Of a DNA stretch of 64,000 nucleotides, positions 10,158 through 22,188 are shown piece after piece. Each line of letters begins with the position of its first letter. Position 1 is the stretch's first letter. The notes beneath the pieces are model-generated. The model saw nothing but the letters and a program-made list of their open reading frames with translations. It was not told where the DNA came from and made no database searches. The translations under genes were made by a program, and so were the position numbers. Origin of the DNA: Fulvia fulva (Eukaryota > Ascomycota > Dothideomycetes > Mycosphaerellales > Mycosphaerellaceae); contig NC_063023.1 of NCBI RefSeq assembly GCF_020509005.1, positions 2,108,001 to 2,172,000 of the forward strand, given 5' to 3'.

Positions 10158-13100
10158 ATGAAACATCACGCTCGTGGCGATGGTGTAGCTGCCATTACGC
10201 TGAAGACCCTCAGTGCAGCTATTGCAGATGGGGATCGGATCGAATGTATCATTCGAGAAACCGGCACCAACCAGGACGGCGCCACCACAGGTATCACTAT
10301 GCCAGGAGCTGCATCTCAACAGGCCTTGATCCGCACCGGGCAGTGATCGCAGTACACCCGCATGGGTGCAGAGTTGATCGAAAAGTCAGCAACTGCCCGC
10401 TCCATCATTGCAGGTCTCCAAGCACACCTCGATGAGCTTCCACAAGACTTGCGTCCAGACTGGTCTCTGGAGAAGGATATTTGTGCCGCAGCTGCGAAAT
10501 CTCAGGTAACCAAGGGCAAATTCTCTTCGCTCTCGACTGCCGTACAGCTCATGCTCGTCGATCTGTTGAAGCTTGCAGGTGTCGAGTTCGACTGCATCGT
10601 CGGTCACTCATCAGGAGAAATGGCAGCAGCCTACGCAGCCGGATATCTCTTGGCTCGGGACGTCATCTGCGTAGCCTACTTCCATGGCTTCTTTGTCGAC
10701 AAGATGGCTAGCCCCAACGGCGGTGGGATCCCGGGAGCCATGATCGCGGCTGGCATGTCGTACGAAGATGCGATGGATTTATGTGCGGATAAGACTCTCA
10801 AAGGTTGCGTGTGCGTTGCAGCAGTCGTCAACTCTTCCTCGAGTGTGACCATCTCCGGAGACGAAGATGCGATCGATGAAGTCAAGATCATACTCGACGA
10901 TGAGAACCGCTTCAACCGCAAGCTGCGTGTCGACAAGGCGTACCATTTCAACCACTTATACCACTGTGCTGGCCCGTACGTCGAGGCTATGCGAAGCGTA
11001 GGCTGCAAAGCTGTTGAGCCGCCAGCAGGAGCGCCTCTCTGGATCCCGAGTGTGTACACCGAGCCAATGTCCTTGAAGATGGCGATTAGCGATGAATACT
11101 GGGCAGAAAACATGGTCAAGCCGGTCTTGTTCCACCAAGGTCTCAAGCTCGCTCTCGAAGCTGGAGAGTATGATCTTGCCCTCGAGGTCGGACCTCACCC
11201 AGCATTGAAGGGCCCAGCAACCCAGACGATCCAAGAAGTCCTCGGCAAATCAATGCCATACCAGGGTGTGATTCACCGCGGCACCGATGCTGTCGTTAGC
11301 ACATCTTCGTATCTAGGATTCCTTTGGTCGCACGTAGGCGAGAAGCACATCGACTTGCACGCTTTCGAGACGGCCATGAGCGATGACAAGTCTACTCCCC
11401 GCCTCCTGAAGGGACTTCCAAGCTACCAGTGGAGCCACGAGACCTCATACTGGCACGAGTCACGCGCCGCGAAGAAGACCCGCAACCAGATCCAGCCATT
11501 CAACGAGCTGCTAGGAAGTATGCTGCCAGACAGCTCAACACATCGCCTCAGCTGGAGCCAACTGCTTCGAGTCAACGAGCTCGAAAGGTTATCTGGTCAC
11601 CAAGTTCAGAGCCAGACCGTCTTCCCCGCCGCTGGCTACGTCTGTACCGCACTAGAAGGGGGTCGTGTCCTGGCCGGCGATCGCGAGGTGCAAGTCTTCG
11701 AGCTCAATGACTTCGTGATACACCAAGCCTTGACTTTCAGCTCCGACGCTGGTGTTGAGGTTCTCATCACCCTCTCGGACATCCGGCGTCTCGGCGACGA
11801 CCGCATCCACGCCAAGTTCACTTACTCCGCCGGTCTGGGATCCGACGACATGACTCTAGTAGCTGAGGCAGAACTTCGAATTGTCCTTGGTGAAGCCTCA
11901 GGGACAACTTTGCCACGACGTGCAGCGACGCCACCCCACATGATCTCGGTCGACCCCGAGCGTCTCTAAACCTTCTTGGCAACCCTAGGCTACGGCTTCG
12001 ATGGCGATTTCGGATCTCTTTCCACCCTGAGAAGGAAGTTGGGCTTGAGTCGTTGCGCTGTCAAGTCCGCGCATCGCAACACGTTTGGCCCACCATTGCT
12101 GGTTCATTCAGCCGAATTCGATGGAGCCATCCAGTCGCTGATCTTGGCATACAGCTATCCCGATGATGACCAGCTGCTCACCATACATCTTCCCACCCGC
12201 ATCGGCAAGATCCGCTTCAACCCAACACTCTGCAGCACTATGAGCTACCTGTCCGTCGACGCGAAGCTCGGCTCCAACCCCTCTGCTGGCTTCTCAGGCG
12301 AAGTCAGCCTGTATGCGAACAACCACACACGCGCAGCAATCCAGCTCGAACGCGTCGAGCTCAAGCCACTCGGAGCCACAACTGCAAGCATGGACCGCAA
12401 AGTCTTCTCCAAGTATCATTGGGTGAAAGACACTCTCGACGGCGAGGCCGCTGCCTGCGATACCGTCGTCACAAGAGGACACGCCGACATCCTCGAAGCT
12501 CTGGAGCGAATCTCGACTTACTACCAAAAGGAGTTCGACGCTCAGGTGCCCATGGACTCGCCGCGCTGGAGTGACCCGCAGCATATGCATTACTTGGAGT
12601 ATGCCCGGTACATCACGGATCTGGTAGAGAAGGGCCAGCACAAGAATGCCAAGTAAGAATAGCTCGCAGACTCCCTGGAGAATATGCTGGCTGCTACGGC
12701 AAAGTTCTCGTACATGCCTGATGTGGGTGTGATGCACTTTGTCGGGCAGGAGATGCCTCGCGTCTTCAAGGGCGAGACGAACATGCTCCAAGAGATGCGA
12801 AACCACAACGTCCTGGACGATTACTACGCTGGAGGTCTCGGATTCTTGCAGTCTGGTCTGTGGATAAGTCGGACAATCGCTGAGCTGGCTTAGCGGTGGC
12901 CACACATGAACATCCTAGAAATTGGCGCTGGTACCGGTGGTGCTACCAAGAGGATCTTGGAGCATTGCCCTCAGTTCTTTACTTACACCTTCACCGATGT
13001 GTCGAGTGGGTTCCTCGAGTCTGCCAATGAGGTCTTCTCGGATCACAAGGATCGTATGATCTACAAGACTCTCGATTGTGGCTATGATCCAGTCACGCAG

Positions 13101-16100
13101 GGTTACACGGAGGAGTCGTACGATGTGGTGGTTGCTTCGTTGGTCATTCACGCCACGCCGAACCTTGAGGTGACTATGCGCAACACCCGAAGGCTGGTCA
13201 AGCCAGGTGGCTTCCTCGTAGTCGCCGAGGGCAGTAATAATGGTCAGCCCCACGGTACAGGAGGTTTCATATTTGGACCTCTTCCAGGCTGGTGGCTCGG
13301 TGCTGATAGTGGACGTCCACACTCGCCCTTCGTTTCGACCGCTGAATGGGACCGTCTACTCAAGGTCAGCGGCTTCGCAGGCATCGACTCGATAGCCCCC
13401 AAGGAGTTCGAGGATGTCATTGGTATGACCGTCTTTGCCGCGCCGGCTGTAGATGATCGCATCAGCTTCCTGCGAGAGCCATTGAGTCCAGCAATTTTCA
13501 ATAGCTCCGCAGTACCTCCGTTCGAAAACCTGGTCATTGTGGGAGGTCTGACTGATCAGACGGAAGGCGTGGTCAGGTCCATGAAGAAGGCCCTCGCAGG
13601 CTACGCTCTCCAGCTCCAGTCCTTCGAGACGCCCCACGATGTGAACTACAGTCTCATCAACGAGAACACGACAGTGGTCTGCTTGACAGAGCTCGACACG
13701 CCCCTCTTCGAAGACGACACACCAGAGGACTTCTCCGCCTTCAAGACGATGTTCTCAACACCGATGAAGCTCCTCTGGGTCACCAGCGGTCGACTTGCCT
13801 CGAAGCCATTCTCCAACATGACTGTGGGCTTCGGACGTGCCGCCGTCCACGAGACCATCAATCTGCAATTCCAGAACATCGACTTTGCCGACATCAAGCA
13901 TCTAGATGCGCAAGGACTAGTCGAGATGGTTCTCCGCTTCTCGGCATCGACTGGTATGACTGAGGCTGAGCGGAAGCAGGTCTTATGGGCCATCGAGCCG
14001 GAGATTGCTGTTGATGCGGAGGGCACTCAGCGTGTGCAGCGCTTAAGGCCAATCGCTGCGCGGAACGATTGATACAACTCCGCACGCCGACCTATTACTC
14101 ATAGAGTGGACACGTCGAAGACTCCTGCTGTGCTGAAGAGGGAGGCTGATACCTGGTCGCTCAAAGAGGTGTCAAAATGGAGCACTCGTGGCCATGATGG
14201 ATCTCAAATCAAGATCGTGGTCAGCCATGCCATTGCATCTGCGATCAGAACTCCCACTGGGCACAAGTTCTTGGTCCTTGGTCGTGAGCCCGAGACGCAA
14301 GCACGGCTCTTGGCTCTGGTCCCTTCGCTCGTGTCTGTCGTGCATGTCACCCAGCAAACGGCAATCCCGTGCCCAGATTCCACGATGTCAGATGCCGAAT
14401 TCCTGACTGCTCTGGCTGCGTGCTTGGTAGCAATGGCAGTCATCGACCCCCTCATCGAGGGAGAGACCGTCGTAGTACACAATGCCAACGAGCTGCTTGC
14501 TGCTAGCATCAGCGAACAGGCTGCGTCGAAGAGTATCACAACCTGCTTCGTAGCAGAAGCGCTTCTGGACTCGTGTATCTCGCTCGCGCCGTACATGACT
14601 CAGTCTGAAGTCGCTGAGGCCCTGCCTGAGAATCCGGCTTGCTTCGTTGGACTCTCAAACCACGCAGTCGCGAAAGCAGAAGTCGAGGCGACAATCCTGT
14701 CCGTCTTACCAGCACACTGCCGCAAGGAGACCGCATCCAGTCTCTACTCTGCTATTGGTGTGCAAGACAGCTCGTCGACCGCCGCCTTTTCTGCTCAATG
14801 GCTGCAGCGCGCCTGCTCTTGGATGAGTAAGGCCCCCGGCACCGTCCCTGCAGTGCTGGTGGGTGTCAACGATCTCATACAAGGTGCGGGTGTCAATGAT
14901 CCCACTGCCGTCGTCGACTGGACACAATCTGAGTCTCACTCCGTCCACTTAAACCGCCTGGACTCCGCCGCGTTCTTCAAGCAAGACAAGACATACTGGA
15001 TGTGCGGTCTTTCTGGTGCGCTTGGTGTGTCTCTGTGTGACTGGATGATCGAAAGAGGCGCGCGGTACCTAGTCCTCACAAGTCGCAACCCGAACATTTC
15101 TCCGGACTGGATCGCAGCTCACCGTGTGAAGGGTGTTTATGTCACGATTGTTCCTTGGTAAGTGATGCCTTGGCGAATTTGAATCCAGTCTTGCTAATAA
15201 ATTGTAGTGATGTGACGGACGCAAAAGCCCTCCGCGCCGCCCATGAACACATCGTCGCAACGCTGCCACCCATCATCGGTGTTCTGAACGGCGCCATGGT
15301 TCTCCGCGACGTGTCGATCGCAAACATGTCCTTTGAACAAATGAGCGACGTCTTCCGCCCGAAGGTCTACGGCAGCATCAACCTCGATGCCATCTTCCAC
15401 GATACACCGTTAGACTTCTTCATCCTCTTCTCCTCCATCAACTGCGTGATCGGCAACCTGGGCCAAGCCAACTACTCCGCCGTAAACACGTTCATGTGCA
15501 GTCTCGCTGCCCAACGACGAGCACGCGGCCTCGCAGCAACAGCACTCAATGTCGGTGCCATCATTGGTGCAGGCTACACGGAGCGCGAGTCGAGCAAAGC
15601 ACTAGATTTGACGGTGTCCAAGATGGCGCTGATGCATCTGTCTGAGCAGGACTACCACCAGCTGTTTACTGAAGGTATTGATGCTGGGCAGCCTGATTCC
15701 GGCGATGGTGCGGAGTTGACGACTGGTTTGCTGGACATTCCGGCTGATGATGGCGCGAACGCTCCTCGATGGCAGCACAACCCGACCTTCTCCCACTTCC
15801 TTGTGCACCAAGTCGAGCAGGTCGGCGAGGCAGGTAATGAGGCGGTCATGTCGGTCAAGGATCAAGTGGCGGCGTGCAAGAACGCTAAAGACATCCTGGT
15901 CCTGGTGAAGCGGACGCTCGCAGCGCAGCTTCGAAATGTGCTGCAGATGACAAGTGCTGATGACGACCTCATGGCTGCTCGTAGCAGTGACATTGGTCTG
16001 GACTCGCTGATCTCTGTCGACATTCGCTCGTGGATCTTGAAGAACTTCGAGGTAAGGGTGCCAGTGCTCAAGATCATGGGCAACGACACAATGGCCGACA

Positions 16101-17431
16101 TTGCCGAGCTGGTCGTCGAACAGGTTCCGTCAACCCTACTAGGCGGCTCCGATGCGCCAATCGCTGTTGCAGAGCCTGTGGCGAAGCCAGCACCTGCTCC
16201 TGCGATTGTTGTTATGTTGAAGGGCTCCGAGAGCAACTCGGCCTCGACGTCGACCGTGGGCGACTCATATGACGAGTCTGTAGCTCCTACCCGAGCAGTG
16301 TCACCAATCGTGCTGACCCGAGCCACGACACCGGATAGTGCCGTGTCTCCAGAGCGCAAGCCAAAGCGCGCGGGAGACATCAACTGGGACACCGAGATTG
16401 TCCTCCCCAAGGCTGCTTTAATCCCCAGAGCACTGGTACCAGCCTCGCCGCCTCGCCGTGTGGTGCTGACAGGTGTGAGCGGCCTGCTTGCTCGGCAAAT
16501 GCTGGAGCAGCTTCTCCTGAACAAGTCCGTGGATGAGATAATTTGTATCGCCACGCGGCGCCTGGACGAGCGTCTCGCCTCTAGAGACCTCCCTCGGGAC
16601 GCTCGCATAAGCTACTTTGCCGGTGATCTGGAACAGCCTCGCCTCGGGCTGTCCGTCAAAAAAGCCAGCGCGATCTTTTCGCGTGCCGATGTTGTCATCC
16701 ACAACGCTGCCGATACTTCCCATCTCAAGTTCTACCCAGCAATCCGCGCTGCCAACACCGGGTCCACGCGCGAGCTCATCAGCCTGTGCATGAATCGCGA
16801 GATCCCAGTCCACTACCTCTCAACAGTGGGCGTGGCTCTCTTCGGCAACTTCGAGTCGTTTCCGCCTGTCTCCGTAGCTGATCATCTTCCACCCTGCAGA
16901 TGGCTCGCACGGCTATGTCGCCGCGAAATGGGCAAGCGAGCGTCTGCTGGAGGAGTACTCGGCCCAGCATGGTGCAAAGACCTGGATCCATCGTCCATCG
17001 ACGATCATGCGGTCTGGCAAGGACGCCACAAACGCAGCGGCTCAGATCGACTGGATGAACGCTTTGGTGTCGTACATGAACCAGATGAAGGCAGTACCCA
17101 CCGTCCGCAACCTTCGTGGTTCGCTCGACTTAGTCGCCCTCGAAGATGCAGCTGATAGCATTCTGGGCGCTCGGTCTTCAAGAAGACTGTTGCTTCGGAC
17201 GCTCTAGTCTCCTACGTCCATCAAGTCGGTACCATGTCGCCGCCACTAAGCCATCTCAAGGAGTTCGTGCAAGGGCAGACAAGCGCCGCTGATGTGCAAG
17301 TTTTACCTGTTGCACAATGGGGTGAGAAGGCAGTCAACTCAGGCCTCCACCCTGGTATTGCTGCACTCATTGAGTCCATGGACGATCCTGGCCAACCGCA
17401 CTACCCGAGGAAGTTGAAGGCGGCGGAATAG
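10158..17431 (+). pseudogene. highly reducing PKS pseudogene (KS fragment-AT-DH-MT-KR-ACP-R)
   Basis: Remnant of an iterative fungal polyketide synthase with a C-terminal thioester-reductase release domain. Only the last part of KS remains ([16 protein letters not shown]; 10158-10330). AT follows with active-site GHSSGEMAAAYAAG near 10600. DH starts near 11590 (SGHQVQSQTVFPAAG). MT has EIGAGTGGATK near 12915. KR has GLSGALGVSLCDW near 15010 and SSINCVIGNLGQANYSAVN near 15440. ACP has DIGLDSLISVD near 16000. The reductase runs from VVLTGVSGLLA near 16460. In-frame stops sit at 10344 (TGA), 11967 (TAA), 12654 (TAA), 12660 (TAG), 12891 (TAG) and 14070 (TGA). Frameshifts occur near 16893 and 17172. 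A normal 50-nt intron (15158-15207) is preserved. No ER domain was found. Domain order resembles betaenone-type PKSs; the product is unknown. Confidence 0.92.
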
Positions 17432-18024
17432 AATAGAATGTCTAAGTCTTTTGTAATGTTTCCTTGGCGTGCAAGAGTTGGAGTTTGGTAGAGCACTTTG
17501 GTGGCCTGGGTCCGGGGTTCTCTTTGCGCTGGAGTTCGGATGTTCAATGGCAATGCTGGCTGCTTCTTGGCGTTAAGTCTTGGGGAGTCTGAGGCCTCTT
17601 TTCTGGAATCTGGCATCTCTTCGGCGTTGGAAGGATTTGGCGTTTCTGAAGGGCTATGTGTATAAACATTGTGCAACGCTCTCGCGTGACAAGCTGTTGC
17701 ATGTCTCGTGTCTTCAGGTGTCCGCGAGTTCTCTTCTTTCGCTTTGGTGTTTGAAAATGCTGATGTCGGCTAAGTCTTCTGCTTGTGTCTGTGACCAGTT
17801 GCTCGAAAGCGCCAGTCAAGCCGGCATCGACAGTAATTACCACGGGCCCTGTTCTGCGCAAAACGAAGTTGATCGCCTCGACGGAAAAGAAATGAGCAGC
17901 CTGGGAGGCGCTTGGAGCTGAAACTTTTCATATACACATACATACACTGGGTATCAACAAGCGCTTCCAGTCCCAATCAGTAGCGCCTCATTATCTCATT
18001 ACGTCTGGTTCTTCGCCTCTTCGC
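17432..18024. other. intergenic, no gene recognised
   Basis: About 590 bp between the end of the PKS remnant and the 3' end of HEM2. The short overlapping open frames lack domains. It marks the change from the accessory left part to the housekeeping middle part. Confidence 0.5.
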
Positions 18025-19401
<1,377 letters not shown>

Positions 19402-19470
19402 TCAACTTCGTCCAAGTCGAACGAGACGATATTCGAACACCGCGGCAAAAAGCACACAATGCCGTCAGAG

Positions 19471-19573
19471 CCGCGACCAAAGCGATCACGGAACATCTTT
19501 CAGCCGCGACCAAAGCGATCACGGAACATCTTTCAGCCGCGACCAAAGCGATCACCGAACATCTTTCAGCCGC
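19471..19573. repeat. 33-bp tandem repeat, three full units
   Basis: Units at 19471-19503, 19504-19536 and 19537-19569 begin CCGCGACCAAAGCGATCACG; the third differs by one base (ATCACCG instead of ATCACGG). A short partial unit follows. The period is a multiple of three, so both strands stay open as 11-residue repeats, but no credible gene uses them. It lies in the upstream flank of HEM2. Confidence 0.95.
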
Positions 19574-20262
19574 GCGTCATTGGCCAGGGTCTCCACTAGA
19601 ACTACTCTATTCCTTGCTCGTCCTCCTTTTCCTCCTCCCGGTCTCCGACAGCGACGACATCTCGCACTTCATCAACAATATCCATCACAACATCAACATG
19701 GCCAGCGTTACTGGTAGCATGGCTACGAGAGCACAGCTACTTTCGTGCTGCTTGAGACCAGATGCTGACCGTCAGACACTGGGCATGGCATCACGCATCG
19801 GCAACCCGGATCAAGCCAAGTAATGTAGTTGAGCGAAGCCATACACATAGCTGGCTATGGCGTTTCGAGGACTACAACAGGCACGTCGAGCAAGTGTTCA
19901 GAAGCGAGGCCAGCAGTGAGTCCTATCGATTGGCACTGTGCGAACCATCACCGATTCCATAGCTGTGAATGGCATCCGGCTTACGCAGAACAGGCACCCA
20001 GCTTGGTGTTGGGTACAACAATGACAGCTCAATGCGTGACACATGACAAGGATGCAACACACACGAACAAGCTCGCAGATTACACCAAGTGGCTGTGGAG
20101 ATGTGAAAGCATCCATATCGTCCCTAGGGATTCCTCCATAACAGCGTTTCGAGCAAAGATACCGGCAGCACCGCACCTAACAAACCTTCCTCCTGGACTA
20201 TTCCATACTCGCTTTCCTGACTACTACTTCTGACAGCTCCGCGGCATTCGATAGCATCAGGA
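19574..20262. other. intergenic region upstream of cysteine-rich paralogue
   Basis: About 690 bp between the HEM2 upstream repeat and the cysteine-rich protein. I looked here for a signal-peptide exon for that gene and found none that starts with ATG and splices in frame. A hydrophobic stretch just upstream of 20263 (LLLLTAP in the gene's frame) is preceded by an in-frame TGA. Confidence 0.4.
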
Positions 20263-21171
20263 ATGTGCTATTGGCCTGATGGAAGTGTTGCAGACGGTCT
20301 CTACGCTTGTGGCCTAGCTGACAACGTACGTCCAAACGGGGCCAGGCAATGCTGTGGCATAGGTGATATGTGCACTACAAATGGCCTGTGCAAAAGCCCG
20401 GCTGGCTACAACGCCATCGAAAGCACTTATCGGCGCATGGCGTGCACTGATAAAAGCTGGGAGTCAAATGCATGTCCGAAGTACTGCTACAATAAATTCA
20501 TTGATCCTAAAGGTATCTATGCTCCTTCCCATTGATTATAGACAGAGCTTCAAGGTTGCTGACACATCGCAGACGACAGCGCCTCCAGAGAAAGTCGCCA
20601 CATTCTCGCTTGCGAAGACCTGCCCAGCGGTAAAACGAAGTATTGCTGTCTGTACCCGGGCCCCGTCGACCTTGCGAAGAATCCTTACATCTGCTGCAAT
20701 GACTCGACGAGGACGTTCGCAGCGGCGTCTGCAGCGTATTTCGCTGGTGCACAGATCATGACGAGCTGGCCTGTCAATCCTGTGGCGCCAACACTGACAG
20801 GCACATCTACAACAGCAGCTACGACAACTCCGACTGCCACCAGGCTTCCTACTGGACTGTCTACAGGCGCCAAAGCCGGCATAGGCGTCGGCACAGCCGG
20901 GGCAGCTATTCTTCTGCTCGCTCTCGTTATCTTGTTCTTCAAAGCACGGTCGAGAAGGAAATGGGCAGCACACACCACAGCCCTCGACCCGAACACTCAG
21001 CGGACCGGGCTATTCGACTTTTCCGAGGAGAAAATGAGCTTGAATGACAGAGCACTGCCGGCCTCTCCAGCAACATACAACCCACCTGCTTCAGGCCGTC
21101 AGTGTTCGAGTTCCTTTGAGATACATACTGAGGAATCCCGAGCGGAGCTTCCAACGAACGAGAGCGCTTGA
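20263..21171 (+). CDS. cysteine-rich single-pass membrane protein, paralogue A (5' end unresolved)
   Basis: Member of a three-gene family in this window, with 49104-49985 and 50493-51484. Exons 20263-20512 and 20573-21171 are joined across a 60-nt intron at the same place as in the paralogues, just after the CPKYC motif. The ectodomain has the shared pattern CY-PDGS, CTTNGLCKSP, CTDKSW, CPKYC, then KYCCLY and NPYICC. A Thr/Ser-rich stalk, the transmembrane helix AAILLLALVILFF and a basic-start tail (KARSRRKW) follow. The layout suggests a Mid2/WSC-like surface protein; that function is inference. The signal peptide seen in the paralogues is missing: the ATG at 20263 immediately precedes the first cysteine. 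Either an upstream exon was missed or the gene is 5'-damaged. Confidence 0.65.
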
Positions 21172-21405
21172 GCTTGGTGCTTGGTAGCCCAGTCTTCGGT
21201 TCACGTTCTGCTTTGTGTGGCTCTTCCTTTGTGCAAACAGATCACATTGGTGCCAAGCTCGACGGGACATCTTCTGATGTCATGGTATGTATGAAAGAAT
21301 GTCCACGTTCCAGCTGCCCAGCTCTGTTTGAAGATCGTTGTGTCCTTCTCACCATACACCGTGCGGCGGCTGGAAGGAGCCATTGATTCGACTCAACACT
21401 ACATC

Positions 21406-22157
21406 ATGACACCCTACATGGCAACGCGAGCGCTCGCTCTCCTAGCGATATAGACTTCCACATGCTTCGCGCAGAGAGTGTAAGCCAAAACCCCTTGCAT
21501 CGCATCCCGTCTCCAAGCAGCTGACCTGACTATAGCATCGACCAGATCTACGGCTTCACAAAAGCCACATCAGACGTGCTCATCGCCTTCAAAGATACCC
21601 TAACCGACACGCAATGCGGCAGCTTTTCGCCCCTGGCATCAGGGTATCCTATGCAAGTGCGCTTCGCCTCACCACCGCAGACCTTCAGCTGCTTCAACTT
21701 AGACGACATCAACTCCGGCCTCGAAGCCGCAAAATCCGTTAACAGCAACGTCACCGTAGAGTCACTGCAGCTGGATCAGTATAACAGCAGCGCCAATTAC
21801 TCCCTCGTCAAGTTCAGTCAAGGTGGCGCGAACGATGAGCTGCAGAGAGGGATTGGGATGTTTCGGTTTCGAGCCTACATGTATGAGGCGGCTGATCGCT
21901 GGACTGGTGGGCCGGAGGGGGTAAGCAGGGGGTATGATTTGGATTGCGCTTTTTCGGATATTAGGTGTACTTTCCTGCCGACTGGGGTGAGGAGCTTTTC
22001 GATGGTGGCTGTGGCGGAGGATGAGAGGAGCGGGAAGTGCGTGAGGGCTAGTTTGGAGAAGGATACGCCTTTCTGGGGACAGGCTACAGCTGGGTCGATG
22101 TTTAATGTCGCTCCAGTGGTCGTGGTCGCAACTTTAGGGAGCTTACTGGTACTGTAG
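21406..22157 (+). pseudogene. secreted, GPI-anchor-type protein with an early stop
   Basis: Exon 21406-21479 and exon 21542-22157 are joined by an intron with donor GTAAGC and acceptor CTATAG. The first exon encodes a signal-peptide-like start (MATRALALLAI), but a TAG at 21451 interrupts it; the same frame then continues correctly through the splice. The body has several cysteines and N-glycosylation-type NST/NSS sites. It ends in a small-residue site followed by a hydrophobic tail (VAPVVVVATLGSLLVL), typical of GPI attachment. I do not recognise the family. If the TAG is a sequence error this is an intact cell-surface protein of about 229 residues. Confidence 0.5.
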
Positions 22158-22188
22158 AATAGCCATAGGCTCTAGCGGTGCCCTTGGT

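Noticed and set aside
12651..12670. Mini-intron GTAAG...GCAG removing the two adjacent stops at 12654 and 12660
   Set aside because: Only 17 nt would be removed, far below any workable intron length, and the frame would shift.
10158..17431. Treating the PKS as several smaller genes
   Set aside because: The pieces follow the standard order of one PKS, share one frame between stop codons and lack their own starts, so they are fragments of one gene.
19471..19573. Short CRISPR-like array
   Set aside because: Units are contiguous without spacers and the genome is clearly eukaryotic; it is a simple tandem repeat.
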